A stretch of DNA of 64,000 nucleotides from Caenorhabditis remanei (taxonomy: Eukaryota; Nematoda; Chromadorea; Rhabditida; Rhabditidae). The position numbers and the translations under genes were made by a program. The stretch's first letter is position 1, and each line of letters starts with the position of its first letter. This document shows, in pieces, positions 34,118 through 48,900 of the stretch. Under the pieces are notes generated by a model. The model was not told the origin of the DNA and searched no databases. It saw nothing but the letters and a program-made list of their open reading frames with translations. Where the stretch lies: contig NC_071333.1 of the NCBI RefSeq assembly GCF_010183535.1, positions 1,550,001 to 1,614,000 on the forward strand, written 5' to 3'.

Positions 34118-37100
34118 ATGTCATCCACATCTTCTTCCACTGTCTTCATCAGGTTGGCGGTTCCTGGCAACGAAAACGGCCGCAACCAGCACATTGATGA
34201 CCAAGAACAATTTGTTATAAAAGTAAGTATTTCACTTTTCTTTTGTTAAACTATGTATACTAAAAATACTTATTTCAGTTCATGACAGAAGACAAAATTT
34301 TAGACGAATTTTATGCCAAAACGAAAGCCGAAATTGACGGGGAACGGCTCAAAGTAAGCAGCGAATGTGAGGACCCATTTTTCGAAACTACGTTCCAAGT
34401 ATGTTTTATTGGTTTTGAATTGTTAAAGCAAAACAGTGAGAAAAAAGAAGAACGAGGCTACATTTTTGTAATTTACTATTTACTGGTATTGGTATTGAGT
34501 TTAGAAATATAAACTTTTGAAATGTTCTGTTTTTTTCTTAGAAAAATTGAAATTCCGAAAATTGGTTTTTTTGACACGATAACACGACGACCCCAAAAAA
34601 TGCTAATTGTAGGAAAGAATGAATAAATTCCATAAATAAAAACTAAAATATGTTTTGATTGAATTTTTCCATAGCACCGCCCACTTTCCAGATAAGTGCT
34701 TTTCAAGATCGCATCTCGTCTCTTCCTTTTTTCATAGGCGCTTTTTCCAAAATGGCCGTAGCTATGTGAAAACAGACCACTAGAAGTTAGTAGTCTAGCT
34801 TTTCAATTGTTAAAAAAATAAATTTACAAAATTTTAAATTCACAAGACTCCCCCGTTCCAACCTTCTCAATCTTAAATTCTTTCAGATCAAGCCCGCCAA
34901 TGGGCTCGTCTTTTTGCTACCTACTTTCCTCGACGGCGTCTCATCTTTGGTGTGCGAACTGAAGAAAAGAGTAAGAATCATAGTTTAAAAGTATTTGGAA
35001 AGTACATTAAATTTTTCAGTTCCGTGAACTATCTGGAACAGTGATTTTACAAGATCCGGCTCTATTCAATCAGAGCTTGCAGTAAGTTTTTTTTTTGAAA
35101 AAGTCGCCACTAAACAAAAAATTGATCACTTGTTTCAAAAAAACATGATTATATAAATAGAACAAGGGCTATACATTCGTAATTAAAATTCTTATGATTG
35201 CCCCGAACATTTTTGAAAAATCTGTTTCCAACTACAGCGGAGATGGGAAGACAGAAGAGAATATTGCAAAGAGTGATTCAAAGAGAGCAGCTCGCGCTAG
35301 CAGAAAGCTGATAAATGTCTGTTGAGCCGGCACGGCCCGATCGGCCCGGTGTCAAAAATGTGCCCAATTTTTTCACAGAATGTTTCAAAGACTTTCGAAC
35401 TTTTAACCAGAAACAGTTAAAAACTTTATGTACTCTTGAGTTTTTATCGATATTTGGAAATATAGTCAAAAACTCATTTTTGCAGAAAAATCAACAAAAA
35501 TTCAAAATTTCAATTTTTGTACTAAGACCCCGCCGCGGCTTGTGGCAAATTTGCTGTAAGATGATTTATTTCAATCAATCAAACGTAAAATTGGTCACAT
35601 TTTACAACATCTTCTATAGTTCTTTTCCGTTTGGAACTATGCGTATTTAATTTAAAATTTGGGCACCGCGCGACGAAATGGGAAGAAACGCCAGAGAAGC
35701 AACACTTTTTCTCCTCGCGTACCGTTAAAATTTCAAACACCAGTTTCTGTTTTTTTATTTTTTTATTTTTTTAAAATTTTTGAAAATTCAACTAATTGTG
35801 ATCTACGTTTTGCTTGTTAAAAAATTATTATATAAAAATCTTTATACATCTTCGAGATGTGCAAGGAGACGCAAAGAAACGCTGCACGCTTTCTCGCCTC
35901 CTCCCTTGTGTCTAGGTACCTGCTTTTAATTCCCACTATCAGAAAAGTGGGTATAGCTTTCAAAAAATTGTCTATTATAGAAATGTAGTCTTTGTTTCAA
36001 TCTATCTAGTCTTGTAAATTTCTAATTATTCCATAATTGCTTGACTCTACCACAAGCGTTCAAACTTTTTCTTCTAACAAAAGTTTCTTTCAGTCCCTCC
36101 ATCCGAAAACAGCCAACCGAACGCATTCTCTTTGGAAACATCTTGAACGATGAGTTCTACAATCATTTCAATGTTTTCTTCAAGCCAGGATTTACTTCAA
36201 CTAATCGAAATGGCCCAGAGATAAACACGATCCAGACGCATTTCGAATTCGACAAAGTTTGGCCGGTGACCACGGAGTTCACTGTGGAGGAGTATGATGG
36301 TAACAGTGGAACTTGGGTTTTGGCGAAGTATCTGATATCGGTAGAAGGAGATGCAATCCGGCAGATCATAGTCGATCAACGCCATCAGCCTCTGCAAGGA
36401 TCATGTGTGAAACGAATCTACTTTGTGATGAAGACCCCGGTGGTTATCAAAAAACAAGTGAATCCAATGAGTGCCCCGGAGAAGAAAACTTTTTCGAATC
36501 GAGTGTTGGATCTGCCATGCGGACACAATCCAAATCTGAGGTCATCCGAAAAAGTGCTTACGGAAAATAAGGTATTCTGCTTGGAATTCGGATACAACAC
36601 TTTCGATCAATATACATTTCACATAATACTGTCGAGGCTCTGCTGTAGATGGAACATTCCAATTGAATGTGGAAGATTTTTTGACTACTACAGGAAAGAC
36701 ATTCCACATGTCATCGAAGACCACAAAATAAGTCCATACATTGCGGAGAAGCCATGTGATTTGAGCAATCGAGATTTTTCGGACTTCCTGAATGCTATTT
36801 TTCCACAGCGACAATCAGGAGGCGACAGAAAGGTTGCGGATCGAATCAGCGAAAGACGATTCACGTACACATACCTCATTGAAGCTTTACTGTCAAGGTA
36901 AGTTCTGGATGTTCAAGAACTATTTTTGAAACCGTTTTCTTTTTCAGAGGATCCTCAGTCAAAGATCAACTCCTGTTAAATCGTGACAGATGGTTGAAAT
37001 TTTTGAGAATTATCTATGATCATGTGGATGACGATGCGGGTAACTCCTTCTGGCAACGACACAATGTGAGTGTGTGATTTTTCAGTCTTAAACACAGAAA

Positions 37101-40100
37101 ATAAACAAAAATTTGAAAGAAATCTACAAATATTGAAAAAAAACCCGCTCAAATTGTATTTTTCTTGAACGTGCCGACGTATTATCTACGTTGATTCAGT
37201 TCCTGCAATGATACCCTCCTGAGTTTTTATGAGGATCAAGTTATGACCTAGTAAAACTTTTGTTGATGCTTTACGGGGTCATAACGTAGCTCTCATGCAA
37301 CTTTTCACAGATTTTATTGCATGAAAAGTTTGAAATTTTATGTGCGGTGTAGCTTATTATTTGAAACTAGGGCTATCAAAAAGAAAAGTGGAAAAAATAT
37401 CTTCATAGGTTTATAACAGTTTGCAAACTTGATAACCTGTCATAGTTTGATTTATGATCGAAGCTAGAATTTAAGTTCATCATTTGAAAATCCATAACAT
37501 CTGAAAATAGTGCTAGATTACTGCATTTGATCATTTTTGGCGTTATCTTGCGCTCTGGAACATTTTTTTCTGATAGATTGGTTAAATTTGAGGTTTTGAA
37601 GTTTTGAAGTACCCTTTTAGTGTACTTGTTTTAAATTTAACGTTGCTGTTTAGAATAAACGCGTTGTTTCATTTTGTAGTGAACAGCTTTCTTTTGTTTC
37701 TTACAGCTTTTGCAATGTGCGCTCTCTAAAGCATCGCTCGTCTGCCCGTCCGGGCTTGATAACTGTACTCTGCGAAAGCATGAATTAGTACTAAAGACAA
37801 GTACAGAAAGTGAAACACTACAAACGTGTAGCTCTAGTTTTGATCTACAGAACGGTGTAAACATGAAAACTGTGTGATAACGTAGTAGAAATATATCTTC
37901 TTTTCAAATTAGTTTTATTTTCGATATTTTTTATCTGAAAAAAAGTGTTTTCAGCTCTGCGAAGCCGCGCTTGAAGATCTTCTGAATCATGTCGACAATC
38001 GTCCTCGGCTCGGGGACCTCATAAAGGTTTTCAAACGATTATGCCTTGCCAGAAAAGAGAGTGGCCTCAGTAATCAAATTACTGAGGAAGAATGGAAGGA
38101 AGGCTATAGAAAAGTGCGAAAAGTGATTCTTACTCCAACTCGAATAATTTTTTTGGCACCGGAAACAATAATGGCCAATCGAGCAATCAACGGTGCCGAT
38201 CACGATGGAACTCGTATTATAAGAGCCACATTTCGAGATGACAACTTCCAGAAGATGAGGTACAATCAATTGAGAGACTTGTTAGAGGAAAGAACACTCA
38301 ATCATCTGAGGGACGGATTTGTCATCTATGGAAGAGGATTCAGCTATCTTGCTTCTTCAAATTCCCAGATGCGAGATGGCGGGGCTTACTTCATGGAAAG
38401 ATGGAATAAGACACAGCTGGCAGAATATAAAGAGAGATATCCAAGAATCCGTTTTCCAGATCCATCATTCAAACCAAAAATCATCGATTACCGGAAAAAG
38501 CTTGGAAAATTCAGTAAGACCGGCAGCATTCCCAAGGCCATGGCAAGACTGGGACAGTGCTTCACACAAGCGAGACGTTGTGATGGAGTAGAGATCTGTT
38601 TGCAAGACTACACTATGATAGTAGACGCTGTTGGCGGTGCGGGACAATACAAGTTCACAGATGGCGTCGGATGCATCTCTGCCAGGCTTGCAACAAAAAT
38701 CTGTCAAAGCATCTCCATCAAATGTCTACCTAGTGCATACCAAATTCGGTTCAGAGGTCTGAAAGGAATGCTGGCCATCGAACCAAGTATTGATGAGATT
38801 GCCGACTATTTCCTGAATATCTATCGAAAAGGATTTATGATAAAGGAGTCTATAGAATCGGCTGACTTGGAACCTTATACATTCAAATGCCTCTTTCGTG
38901 GTAGCCAACTGAAGTTCCACAGCAGTCGAGGAAAAGTTGAAGAGTGGCCCATCGAAATGGTCAAATGGTCCTCTCCAACACCAGTGACTCTCAACAAACC
39001 ATTCATTAACATTCTGGATCAAGTATCCGCTATGCAGTCACTGAAATGTCATAAAAGAGTAACGGCTCGAATAGAAGAGTTGCTCTCAATGGAAATGGTT
39101 AACTACTCGAAATGGATTGTAAATGAGGAGCAATGTCGAAACAGATTAGAGGGAATGCCACGGCGAGTTCATTTTGCGACGCTGGAAAGGAAGTATGGAT
39201 TTGTGTTGTCGGCAGAGCCATTCTTCAGAAGTATTGTCAAGGCCGCCATTGATTCGTCCATGTGTGAGTTGAAAGTTCAAAAAAGATTTCAGCATTTAGC
39301 TTGTTCTAGTGTCTACAGTAACTAATTTTCAGACAATTTTGTGACATAGATGTTAAAAAAACATCAATATGTAATAGTTATCAACTTATAAAGCTAATGT
39401 TTTGCAGCAAGACTCCTGCGCAAACTTCAAATCCCCATCCCCAGCCATCTTGGACGCTCAGTGTTCGGAGTTGTCGATGAAACTGGACAATTGCAGTACG
39501 GCCAAGTCTTCGTCAGATACACGGAGAACGTCGACAACAAAAGTCCATTGAAGGACTTTGGAACTACCTTGAAAGGTGAGAATTAGTGAAAATTCAGTGA
39601 ACTTTAAAAAAGTCGGGGATACAAAGGTTTCAGTCATTTGTAATGCGTGTAAATGGAAAATGAGGCTACACTTTTGCGATTTGAAAAATTTTGATAACTA
39701 TACAAAGTTTCATAGTGAGAACACCGAAAGAGACGGACGCCGAGAAACGAGACTCCCGTATCTTTATTAATTTGTATACTTCAAAATATAGAAACAAAAG
39801 ATTCCGTCTCTTCCACCCTTATCACAAGATGGGCATTTGTAAAAGACGCGTACCGCAAAAGCAAACATAGATAGTGAAAATTAGTCACCTACCAAAATGT
39901 AGCGCTAGGTTTACTCTGCCCGAAAATACAAAATTTGAAAGTCATTAATTGATTCTCACATGACAGGGAGCAAATAACAATGTTTCAGGAAAAGTCCTCG
40001 TCACGAAGTTTCCGTCCTTGTGCGAAGGGGATGTGCGCATGTATGAAGCCGTGGATATCCCCGAATTGTACCATCTCAAGGACGTAATTGTTTTCCCTCA

Positions 40101-43100
40101 AACAGGTCCACGATCGCAACCAGACGAGATGGCCGGGTCTGATCTGGACGGCGACGAATACGCCGTCATCTGGGACCCGGAGTTGTTTTTCGAGAGGAAT
40201 GAGCCAGCATTTGCTTATTCCTCCGATAAACCCGAAGTCCCGTTTACCTCATCAGAGATGGATCATAAGATGAATCTATTTTATGCAGAGTACATGAAGC
40301 AAGAAGATGTCGGAGTGACGTCAACAAATCACCTGCACCAGTCCGATCAATTCGGAATTAACTCGGATGTTTGTAATGCGATAGCCGTGAAAAATGCGAT
40401 GGCATTAGACTACTCCAAGTCAGGTGTCGCCCCGCCACCTTTGACAAGTGAATGGACTTTTAATCATATCACCGGAATCAATGAGCCGCCCGAACGATCG
40501 GAGAGACGGCCGGATTTCGCTGCAAATCGATATAATGGCAATGTATCCTATCAATCGTCCCGTCTTCTTGGGCAATTACATCGCGAATTGCGATGTGTGA
40601 ATGATGTGCTCGCGTCGTCATCAGCGAAGCAAGTTCCCATTGAACTCGACCCACTATTGGTTTGGAAAAGATGGGAGAAGTACGCTGAAGTCGCTCGCGT
40701 TCAAATGATTAGATATAATGGCCAACTGCGATCGATAATGGACACATTTGGTATTAACACTGAAGCAGAGATCTTCTCGGGATGTTACCGGGAGATCCGA
40801 AACAGACATTCGGAGAGAGAGCAAGACGACATGAGTCTCTACAATACGGAAACAATAATCGAGACTCAAATGACAGAGATCTACAGAAAGTATAGAGAGC
40901 AGTTCTTCGCCGAGTTCCTGGAAGGGGAGAACGCCTATATGAGGCTTACGGAAGTAGAGAACTCAAGAATGAGCGATGATGAAAAGGATGTGTTGAGAAG
41001 AGTCTGCAGGGAACCAAATAACAAAATGATGGCAAAGGCTGTGGCTTATTACAGAGTTTGTTATGGTAAGTTGGACAGTTTTGTATTCAAAAAATTTGGA
41101 ATCTAACTAACTTTGAGGGCTCACAATTTTTAACACATACATCAGATCGATATATTGTTATCATAATTTGGTAGATCAAACTTAGAGTTACATTTCTATA
41201 ATTCGTTTCCTTTCGTTATCTCTTTCCTATATTGAGATATGGTACTTTAATGATGGCAGCTTGACGAAAAGGCTCAAAATCTAGAAGACGTAGGAAAAGT
41301 ATTCAATCACAGTATTAGATAATTATGATTGATCTGTACGACACGATTAAAATTATCAATTCTTGTCTATTTATTTGGATGATACAACTTCAATCAATTT
41401 ATCATTTTTAGCAGCTGCTCAGAAGACTGGAGACCAAAAACTGTCGTTTGCTTGGATAGCATATGACATTCTCAACACAGTCAGACAAAAAAACGTGTTT
41501 GCGTCTGACGACATTCCAGTTCCCCGTCCGCCACAGTTTAAGGTAAGGTTTTTGAATATAGGTCAGAGTTTGCTTCATAACGTTCAGAATGATTTCGAAG
41601 TCTCAAAATATATAGAAATTAACTGATTACATTAAGGGCGTCAGCATTATAGTTCATGTTTGGTTACTATGCAGACTTTTTAGTTATACATATGCCTGTG
41701 GGGCTTCGACACATACCTAGCTCAATTAGAAGGCGATTTTTTTTAATGAGGGAAGTTAATTAACGTTTACAAAAAACGTGGATCAAATTTTCAGGCAATC
41801 TGTAACCACAGAAAAACCTTCATAGAGGATGACAAACAGGAATGTATGAAAAACGGTGGTATACATAAATTTGGTAAATTCATTGACCGACTTTTGGTTA
41901 CCTCGAGCCCATTTGCGCCGCCGATATTGGATAAACAAGAGGAAAGAGCGACGGATATCATTATTTCCTATGTTCAAAACAATTTGGAACTACAGAAATG
42001 TCTATTCATTATCGAGTCATGGGCAAAAGCGAAAGGATTATTGAGCGATAACTTGAAAAGTGAGTGGAAACCAATTACAGATAATGTTCAAATTTTTTGA
42101 ATAGCACATGTTTTAGGAAAAATTGTCAACTAGAGCTCTATTTTCTAATACAGCTCTATTTTTGATTTACCAAATCGTTTTAACGTTTTTCGAAATGATT
42201 CATTATTTCAGCACCGCAGAGTGGTCTCAAATGGTATCACCTCTCATTGATGGTCATTATGGTGGGCACCAACAAATTGGGATCTCTTATTGACGAGAAT
42301 CAGAGACAGAGCGAATCGAATATCATTGATTTCGTAAGTCTCAATTTTCAGTTTTTGTATGTTAATTTTCTTAATTTATTTTCAGATACCACCATCAAAA
42401 ATAATTAGCCAAGCACCCAGAAACCAATATTCAACGGCGAACCAAGATCCTCCGAACCCTCGAAAACTGACAGATACGGATCTCGATCGTCTAACTCTCT
42501 CATTCTTCCACTACCTCTCCACCCAAGACTTCCGACGTCTCCGAAATCTGAACTTCAAGCCATTCGGTCTGAGCAGTTTGTTTATGAGAGGAGAATGGAT
42601 TGAGTACCATAGAGCGGCCACTCAGACCTACTTCAATATTTTATTGAATCTGAGATTTGACGATCTCCCGATTTCCACGGACCGCATCTTGGACAGAAGA
42701 AGTAATGTGATCGAAGGAGATCCGTTTATCGTTGAACTTCCATTCGGAGTCAAAGAGAAAGAATTGTTGGAAAAGTTGAGAGAAAACTCAACATGTGTGG
42801 AGATTCAAGGCAGAGTGGACAAGAAGTTCGTTGAGGGAGTTGGTGAGTTGTTTTTAATATCAAACTTTTAAGAGCTCGTCACGGAGCATAAAAATTTTAT
42901 GCGATTTCAAAACTTATATAAGTCGAAAGTTTACACCCACGGCTACATTTTTGTTGTTGTTGATATTTTTCTATTTCTCTTTCTGTTTGAAATATGGGTT
43001 TCATAAGAAAGACGCGCTGGCTGCTGTCATACTCACTTTTAAGGACGCATCTTAAACATCTAGCAGAGATATCAAAAAGTTGATAACAACAAAATCATAG

Positions 43101-44134
43101 TTCCGATTTTGATCTATCGATAGATATAACTTGTGAGACACTTAATCAAAATCTGTTCCCGTGACGAGAACTCAAAAATTAACATTGTATTTTGTAGAAT
43201 GAAATTGAATTTTTCAGAACGGTTCGTCATCTCCTGCCGTGGGACAATCGAGGCAATCAATCAACTAAAAGATTTTGCCATTATCAAGGTAAGAATTTGA
43301 AAACTGTTCCTTCTCGTCTCGGTGATTAGGATGATGTGGTGGAGAATGAGCTTTTTTGAAGTTGGTGTCAGAAATTGAGATTTTATCTAACATTAAGCTT
43401 ATCTTTGCAATGACTACGCAACCTTATCGCATACAGTACCAGCCAAAATATCATATTTGTGTAAATGATGATAGTTTATTATAATTTTTGCAAGACTGAC
43501 ATTCTACAGCGAAACGCCTAAGGCGATGATAAACTTACTCAATTTTTAAAAAAATTGCACTATTTTGCACTGAAACTGGTTGATTTGAGAGAAGGCATCC
43601 GTACAAAAAAGTAACCAACTACAAAAATGAAGTTCTGCTCTAGGTCTGTTCGATCCTGCAAAAAGTTATTTTGCGGGACGGTTGGTTTTTACTATGACAC
43701 ACTTTCAAAATTTGGGATTAAACTGGTTCTGCCGGTACTGCAGGTCAAATCACGCTTTTTTAAAAATGAATACGCTTTGATAGACGCCATGAAGAAATAA
43801 GCACCGCTAATCAAACATTCAGCTTATCTTATATTCAATTTTTCAGTTGCCTCGCTACCAATATCAACAAAACGAGAGAATGGCCAAACCTCTTGCCCAT
43901 CTCGTCTACTATCAAGTGATGGGCGAGAAATATGTTGACAAGAACCCGAATCGACCAAAAAATCAGAAAAAGGACAAGGGTAGAAACCGCAGAAGCATGC
44001 CAGAGCGGCAAGTTTCGATGCCTGGTCCAATTGCCCCCCGCCGAGGAGGACAATATGGACATGCGTTCCAGGGCGGACCTTCCAGGCAGACCGTCGGCGG
44101 TGCGATTCAGGAGTTGAGTGAAGACAGATATTAG
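34118..44134 (+). CDS. RNA-dependent RNA polymerase, EGO-1/RRF-1 type
   Basis: Fifteen exons join in frame: 34118-34222, 34279-34398, 34887-34970, 35020-35081, 36094-36897, 36948-37065, 37955-39263, 39408-39575, 39989-41065, 41412-41542, 41795-42059, 42212-42333, 42386-42842, 43218-43288 and 43847-44134, about 1726 aa. The first ATG follows a TTTCAG trans-splice-like site near 34064. The catalytic loop DLDGDEYAVIW is at residues about 975-985, preceded by PDEMAGS; this DxDGD motif binds the metal ions of cellular RdRPs. Such enzymes copy target mRNAs into 22G-type secondary siRNAs that load onto worm Argonautes. Length and the wording around DLDGD favour the EGO-1/RRF-1 branch over RRF-3. The C-terminus is basic and Gly/Arg-rich. 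Intron 4 (about 1 kb) contains repeat-like sequence. No lesion seen. Confidence 0.92.
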
Positions 44135-45903
44135 ATTTCAAAGTTATTCCCTCCCCCCTTAGTAACTAGTCATCTTTTCCAATTTTCGCCACTTTTTCCC
44201 TTTTTTCCGTGTTGCTTACTTGAATTTTCTGATTGTCTTACCGATGTATTGTAGTTATGTCCCTTCCATTCCATTCCAAATCAAACTTTGTTTTTTATTG
44301 ATCTTTTTAAAGTTTCTAAACTGGTTAGAAATTGTACTGAATTGTAAGTTTTTACTATACGCTGACTTTGCCCGGTTCATACTTTTATTATGACACAACA
44401 GAAATTGAATAAATCAATAATTATCAAGGTGAAACACTCGTTCTGTTCAAAAAACGGAGAGATGAACATAAAGAGAAACAGAGACGAAAGAAATAAATGT
44501 CTCCTTCAACAAATGTGTTTTATGTTTGTACACGCGACTTTTTTTGTCGCTATCTGTCTTTTTCCGCGTGCGCACTTTGTTGGTCGGTCAGCGTGGTCAG
44601 CGTTACGATTGAAAAGAATACAGAGCGGAGACTAGAACAAACAATTGAGATGATGCGCGATAAGAAAAAGCGAAAGAGTCGTAAAGATGGAAATTTTGTA
44701 TTAACTCACTGTTTGCGAGTTTAGGTAAGTTGACCAAGTTCCTTCCAAATTGATCATTACCCAATATAGTACTATTCCAAAAAAAGCCCGTTTTTACTAT
44801 TCAGTATTGCCTATTGAAATCTGTCATATCCGCCTAAGACAGGGGATTCCTCTAAGTACCCTTTTTCAGGCGACTCTAAGACTTGGCCCCTGATATTTTT
44901 GAGACCGTAGATTCCGAATCTGAAACAAAAATCTGCTATATCCTTCTTTGAACCGAGTTATGAGCCGTAAAACTTTTTTATGGTTAGGCGACGGATAAAA
45001 CGGTGTTACTTCCAGTGTTTCAATTAAAAAAAGATAAACCTCAAATGGGTGTCTCGGGGTGTTACTTTTTGTTCTATTATAGATAAACTAACTTTTCAGA
45101 GAGCTTCAGTCCATCCGCTATGGGTACTCTTTCATGGTTACATCATCTCTTACCGGTAGACGTTAACAAACATTTACCTCAAGTACCTCTATACATGCCA
45201 TGCATACATTATCTACCTTGAAACATTTGTATTTCTTACTTATTTTATATATTTCAATTTGTTCTGACTTGTTGACATCTGCTCAAAACTCACCGTCTTG
45301 AGTCAGAAAAATATAAAAATACAAGATTTGTATCAACATTTACGCGTGACAAAACATGACAAAGCTTTTGATTTCTCAAAGATTCATATCTCTTTCTAAT
45401 CCTCACACATGCCTTTCACTTTGTCTCTTCTATCTCTTCACGCGAGGCATTCGTTATTTTTACAACGTTCTGGGCCGCTCGGCATGCTACAATAAACAAT
45501 TGGTCAATCACCAGAAAATAATGAGCTTTTTATGAATTAAGTTTTCAGTGAGTATTCCCAGATTTTGATCTTCGCAGTATTGTCTAGTTCAATGTATTCC
45601 CTCCTCTCTCTCTTTCTTGGTATAGAGCGACTGACCTAGTATCGGTATTCTTCCCCACCCCACGTTTTCCCTCTTTCCCTCTTTCTTTGTGGCTTCTTTG
45701 TTCTCCTTTTCTCTCTTTCTCCGATGAGACACCCGCCACTATTACACTCTTAATAAAATAGTTGGCGGGAAAAAGGTTTTTTGAATGATTTTTAATGGTT
45801 TTCTTTTCGTTTCTTATCAACATTTGCATTCTTTCATTATTTTGCATTATTATATTTTTAGAAAAACTTCGATCTCAATTTGACCACTTTCCACCTTGGA
45901 AAA
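44135..45903. other. Intergenic between RdRP and ELM2 copy 2
   Basis: No exon recognised. A CT-rich tract lies near 45600-45720 and a TTTTTAG acceptor at 45855-45861 precedes the next start. Confidence 0.4.
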
Positions 45904-48900
45904 ATGTCTCGTCGACGACAAAGTAAAAAGGTATACGATTTTTTCTTTAAAAATTTGAAAAATGTACATAATTTGAGAACACAATGCAATTTTTTTAAAA
46001 TTTTCAATTTGAGTTTCACCTATTTAGAAAAATAAACAATAAAAAATGTTTTCAGAATTCATCCTCTCGTGGTCGTCCAGCAATTCCTCTTCCACAAGAC
46101 CAAGCCGATCCACAAGATCAAAAATCTGATAGTGTACGTTTTCCTAATGTTTAAAATTAAAACTTATGTTAAAAAACGTTATTCTGTCGATTTACCGTAT
46201 TTTCTTTGTCAAATACTTATTTCCAATTTGCCGACATTCTCTAAAAATAGGACAGTAAAATTTTCTATAACGAAGCATGTTATCAATCAAGAAATGATCA
46301 CTTTTCTGCAAAAACCGTATTGTTTATCATATTCATATATTTCAGAACTAGAATATTGGTTCTTTGACAACTTTTTTAAAAACCTAGAAAAGGAAATTTG
46401 CAGTTAGAGGGCTGCTCTGATTTTTGGATAAAATTTCGAAGGCGGCGTATAAAACATAGAACTTTTCGAATATGCTTTATTGCTTTCACCTTCCGGAAAC
46501 GCATTTTCTCTGGAAGAGACTTGTTATATCTGAAATTGTCATTTAAAAATTTCGAAAATATACTAGAATCTGTTACAGAGAGGACCGCAATCTAGTGAAC
46601 CGATCCGTGCAGAAACTGAAGGGACACCTTCAAATTCCGTCGCTTCTTCAAAAGGATATTTATATCGTTTTGTGAGTTAACCATACCGCGAAAAATTTGA
46701 AATCACCACAAATTTAAGATCAACGGAGTGTATAATTTTGCTTTCGGAAAGAAAGCTGATGAACAAGGAAGTACGTCCTTAGAAAAACATGTTTCCCTCC
46801 GTCAAGTTTCTGCCCCATCTTCGGCAAACAATGTGGATTCTGTAAGTTTTTATACAGTTTTTTGACTTTGGGTGTTGTTGGTTTTGTAGTACCAGAAGAA
46901 GCTGGCCATGACATACCGTAAACTTTTATTAAAACAATCTGCAAAAGTGCAGTAAAAACTAAGCTTTTCCCTTGTATAAGAAAGGGCCTGCATTAGCAGG
47001 ACTTTTGAGCTTGAACCAATCCTGTCGCACGGCCGGCCCTCGGCTTTTAGGACCGCCAAGGCCGCGGATTAACCAAACGGGCTGAATTTTTGTACATCGA
47101 CTAATCTTTTGGTCCTCTACAAGGTCGCCTGAAGAAGCGAAAATTTTTCATGGCTGGGAACTAAGAAATAGAATCGGCCCACGGTCTTTTTTATATCCTT
47201 GGCTTGCACTCTTGATTTAAAAAATTGTTTTTTTGTAGTTTTGTAAAAATTTGTAATTTAAGCGAAACAACCCTTTTAATGTAAATTTCCGATATATCCT
47301 TACTTTCAAAATTGAGTTTTTGCTATCACAGAATATCACAATTTTTACAAAACTGACTCTGCAAGATTTACGTTATTATAGTCATCTGATCTATTTGTGT
47401 TTTGCAGATGGAAGATGCTCCAGGACCATCTGGATTCGTTGGATTCAATCATGACATGAAGATGGAGAACACACCGGTTCGACCATCTCTGATGGAAATT
47501 CAAGTCAATGTCAATCAGAAAAATGGACGTGTCACTAGAACTCCTCGCGTTAGTTTTCAAATCATTCGCTAGATAGAATTCATAAAAATTGGAAATCGGA
47601 TAAAGTAGTAATACATGAATAACTTTTCCATGCACTACCCCTCGAAAAATTGGAAACCGTGGCTATTGACCACAAAAAGCTTTTTGTGGGAAAAATTGCA
47701 TTGCTAAAATGCAATTTCTCACAGGAACAACTACACCGAGAAATTTCATTGTTTTAAACTGAGAATCTCAAAATGTTCCAACTATTTGAGCGGTACTGTA
47801 GGTTTTCATGAATATACATAAAATGTTTCCGTACTTAAACATAAATCTCAAATCTGATAACATTTTTACAGTCTCAAAATGCGTTGCCACCTCGAAAAGG
47901 CACCAAGCGAGCTCGCCAATCACCGTGTCCAGGATCTTCTCCGGATGAAAACAGTACGCCAGCGCAAGTCAAAAGGTCGCGAAGAGAAATGCGTCCAATG
48001 GACAATGACGGTGATGAAGTTGAGCCAATGCAAGTTGAGGAGAAAGGTAATTTATTTTCTTAAATATACTGATTTTCAAAAAATCTTTCAGGTCTGGAAA
48101 TTCGCCGAAAACTGCGAATCCGAAACGCCCAAGGCAGGTGTCTCAAGCAGGAGGAGATTATTCAACAGAAGAAGATCGAAATGATGAGGTGCCAAGTAGG
48201 AGACACATACCAGGCCGTCATCCAACCACTCCTGAGAACCAATCCAACACTAGAGTATGATGATGATGTAGAACGCGAAGAGCTGATCTGGGAGCCACAG
48301 GAGTCTGGAGCCCTGATTGAACTGAAGAAAGAAGCCGAGGAAAAAAATAATCACAAAATGATCCGGAATGTGTACTTCCGCGCAATCTGGAGACAGTTTG
48401 GTGGCCACATACTCTTCGAAGAGGCTCTCTTGCATTTGATGAAAAATGGGTATGATTTGGCGGTCAGTTTGGAGACAGTTGACCAATTGCTGAAGGAGAA
48501 GGCTCTGATCATTAAACATGCTCGAGTTGCCCAAGTCGGCAACCTGGCCAAGTACGGCGTGAACGAGATGATCTCTTTGAAACAGTTGCAAAAAAAAGCG
48601 GTGAGTTATCAATGCTTGAATAAAATGTAAAAAGAAGTTGAAGCTAGATACGTAGGTAATCACTTTCCAACGTTTCTGAGGATATTTTCAGTTTTTCTCT
48701 TACTCATCCAATTCCCATCTGAAAAAAAGACTTGCTCTCTTTTTTTTAAATAGCAATCGCTAATAGAAATATGTCTTAAAACTGCACAGTACTGTATGTC
48801 CATAAATGTTGTACTTTACCAATGATTGTCCCTCAAATTAAATTATGTGAGAACCAAACAGAACAAAGGTAAGGCGTCATTTTTGTAGTTGACAACTTTT

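Noticed and set aside
35238..35330. Candidate extra RdRP exon after CTACAG
   Set aside because: Including it gives no donor in the needed phase, whereas exon 35020-35081 joins 36094-36897 directly in frame.
36041..36093. Upstream extension of the large RdRP exon
   Set aside because: A strong TTTCTTTCAG acceptor at 36093 and matching phase show the exon starts at 36094.
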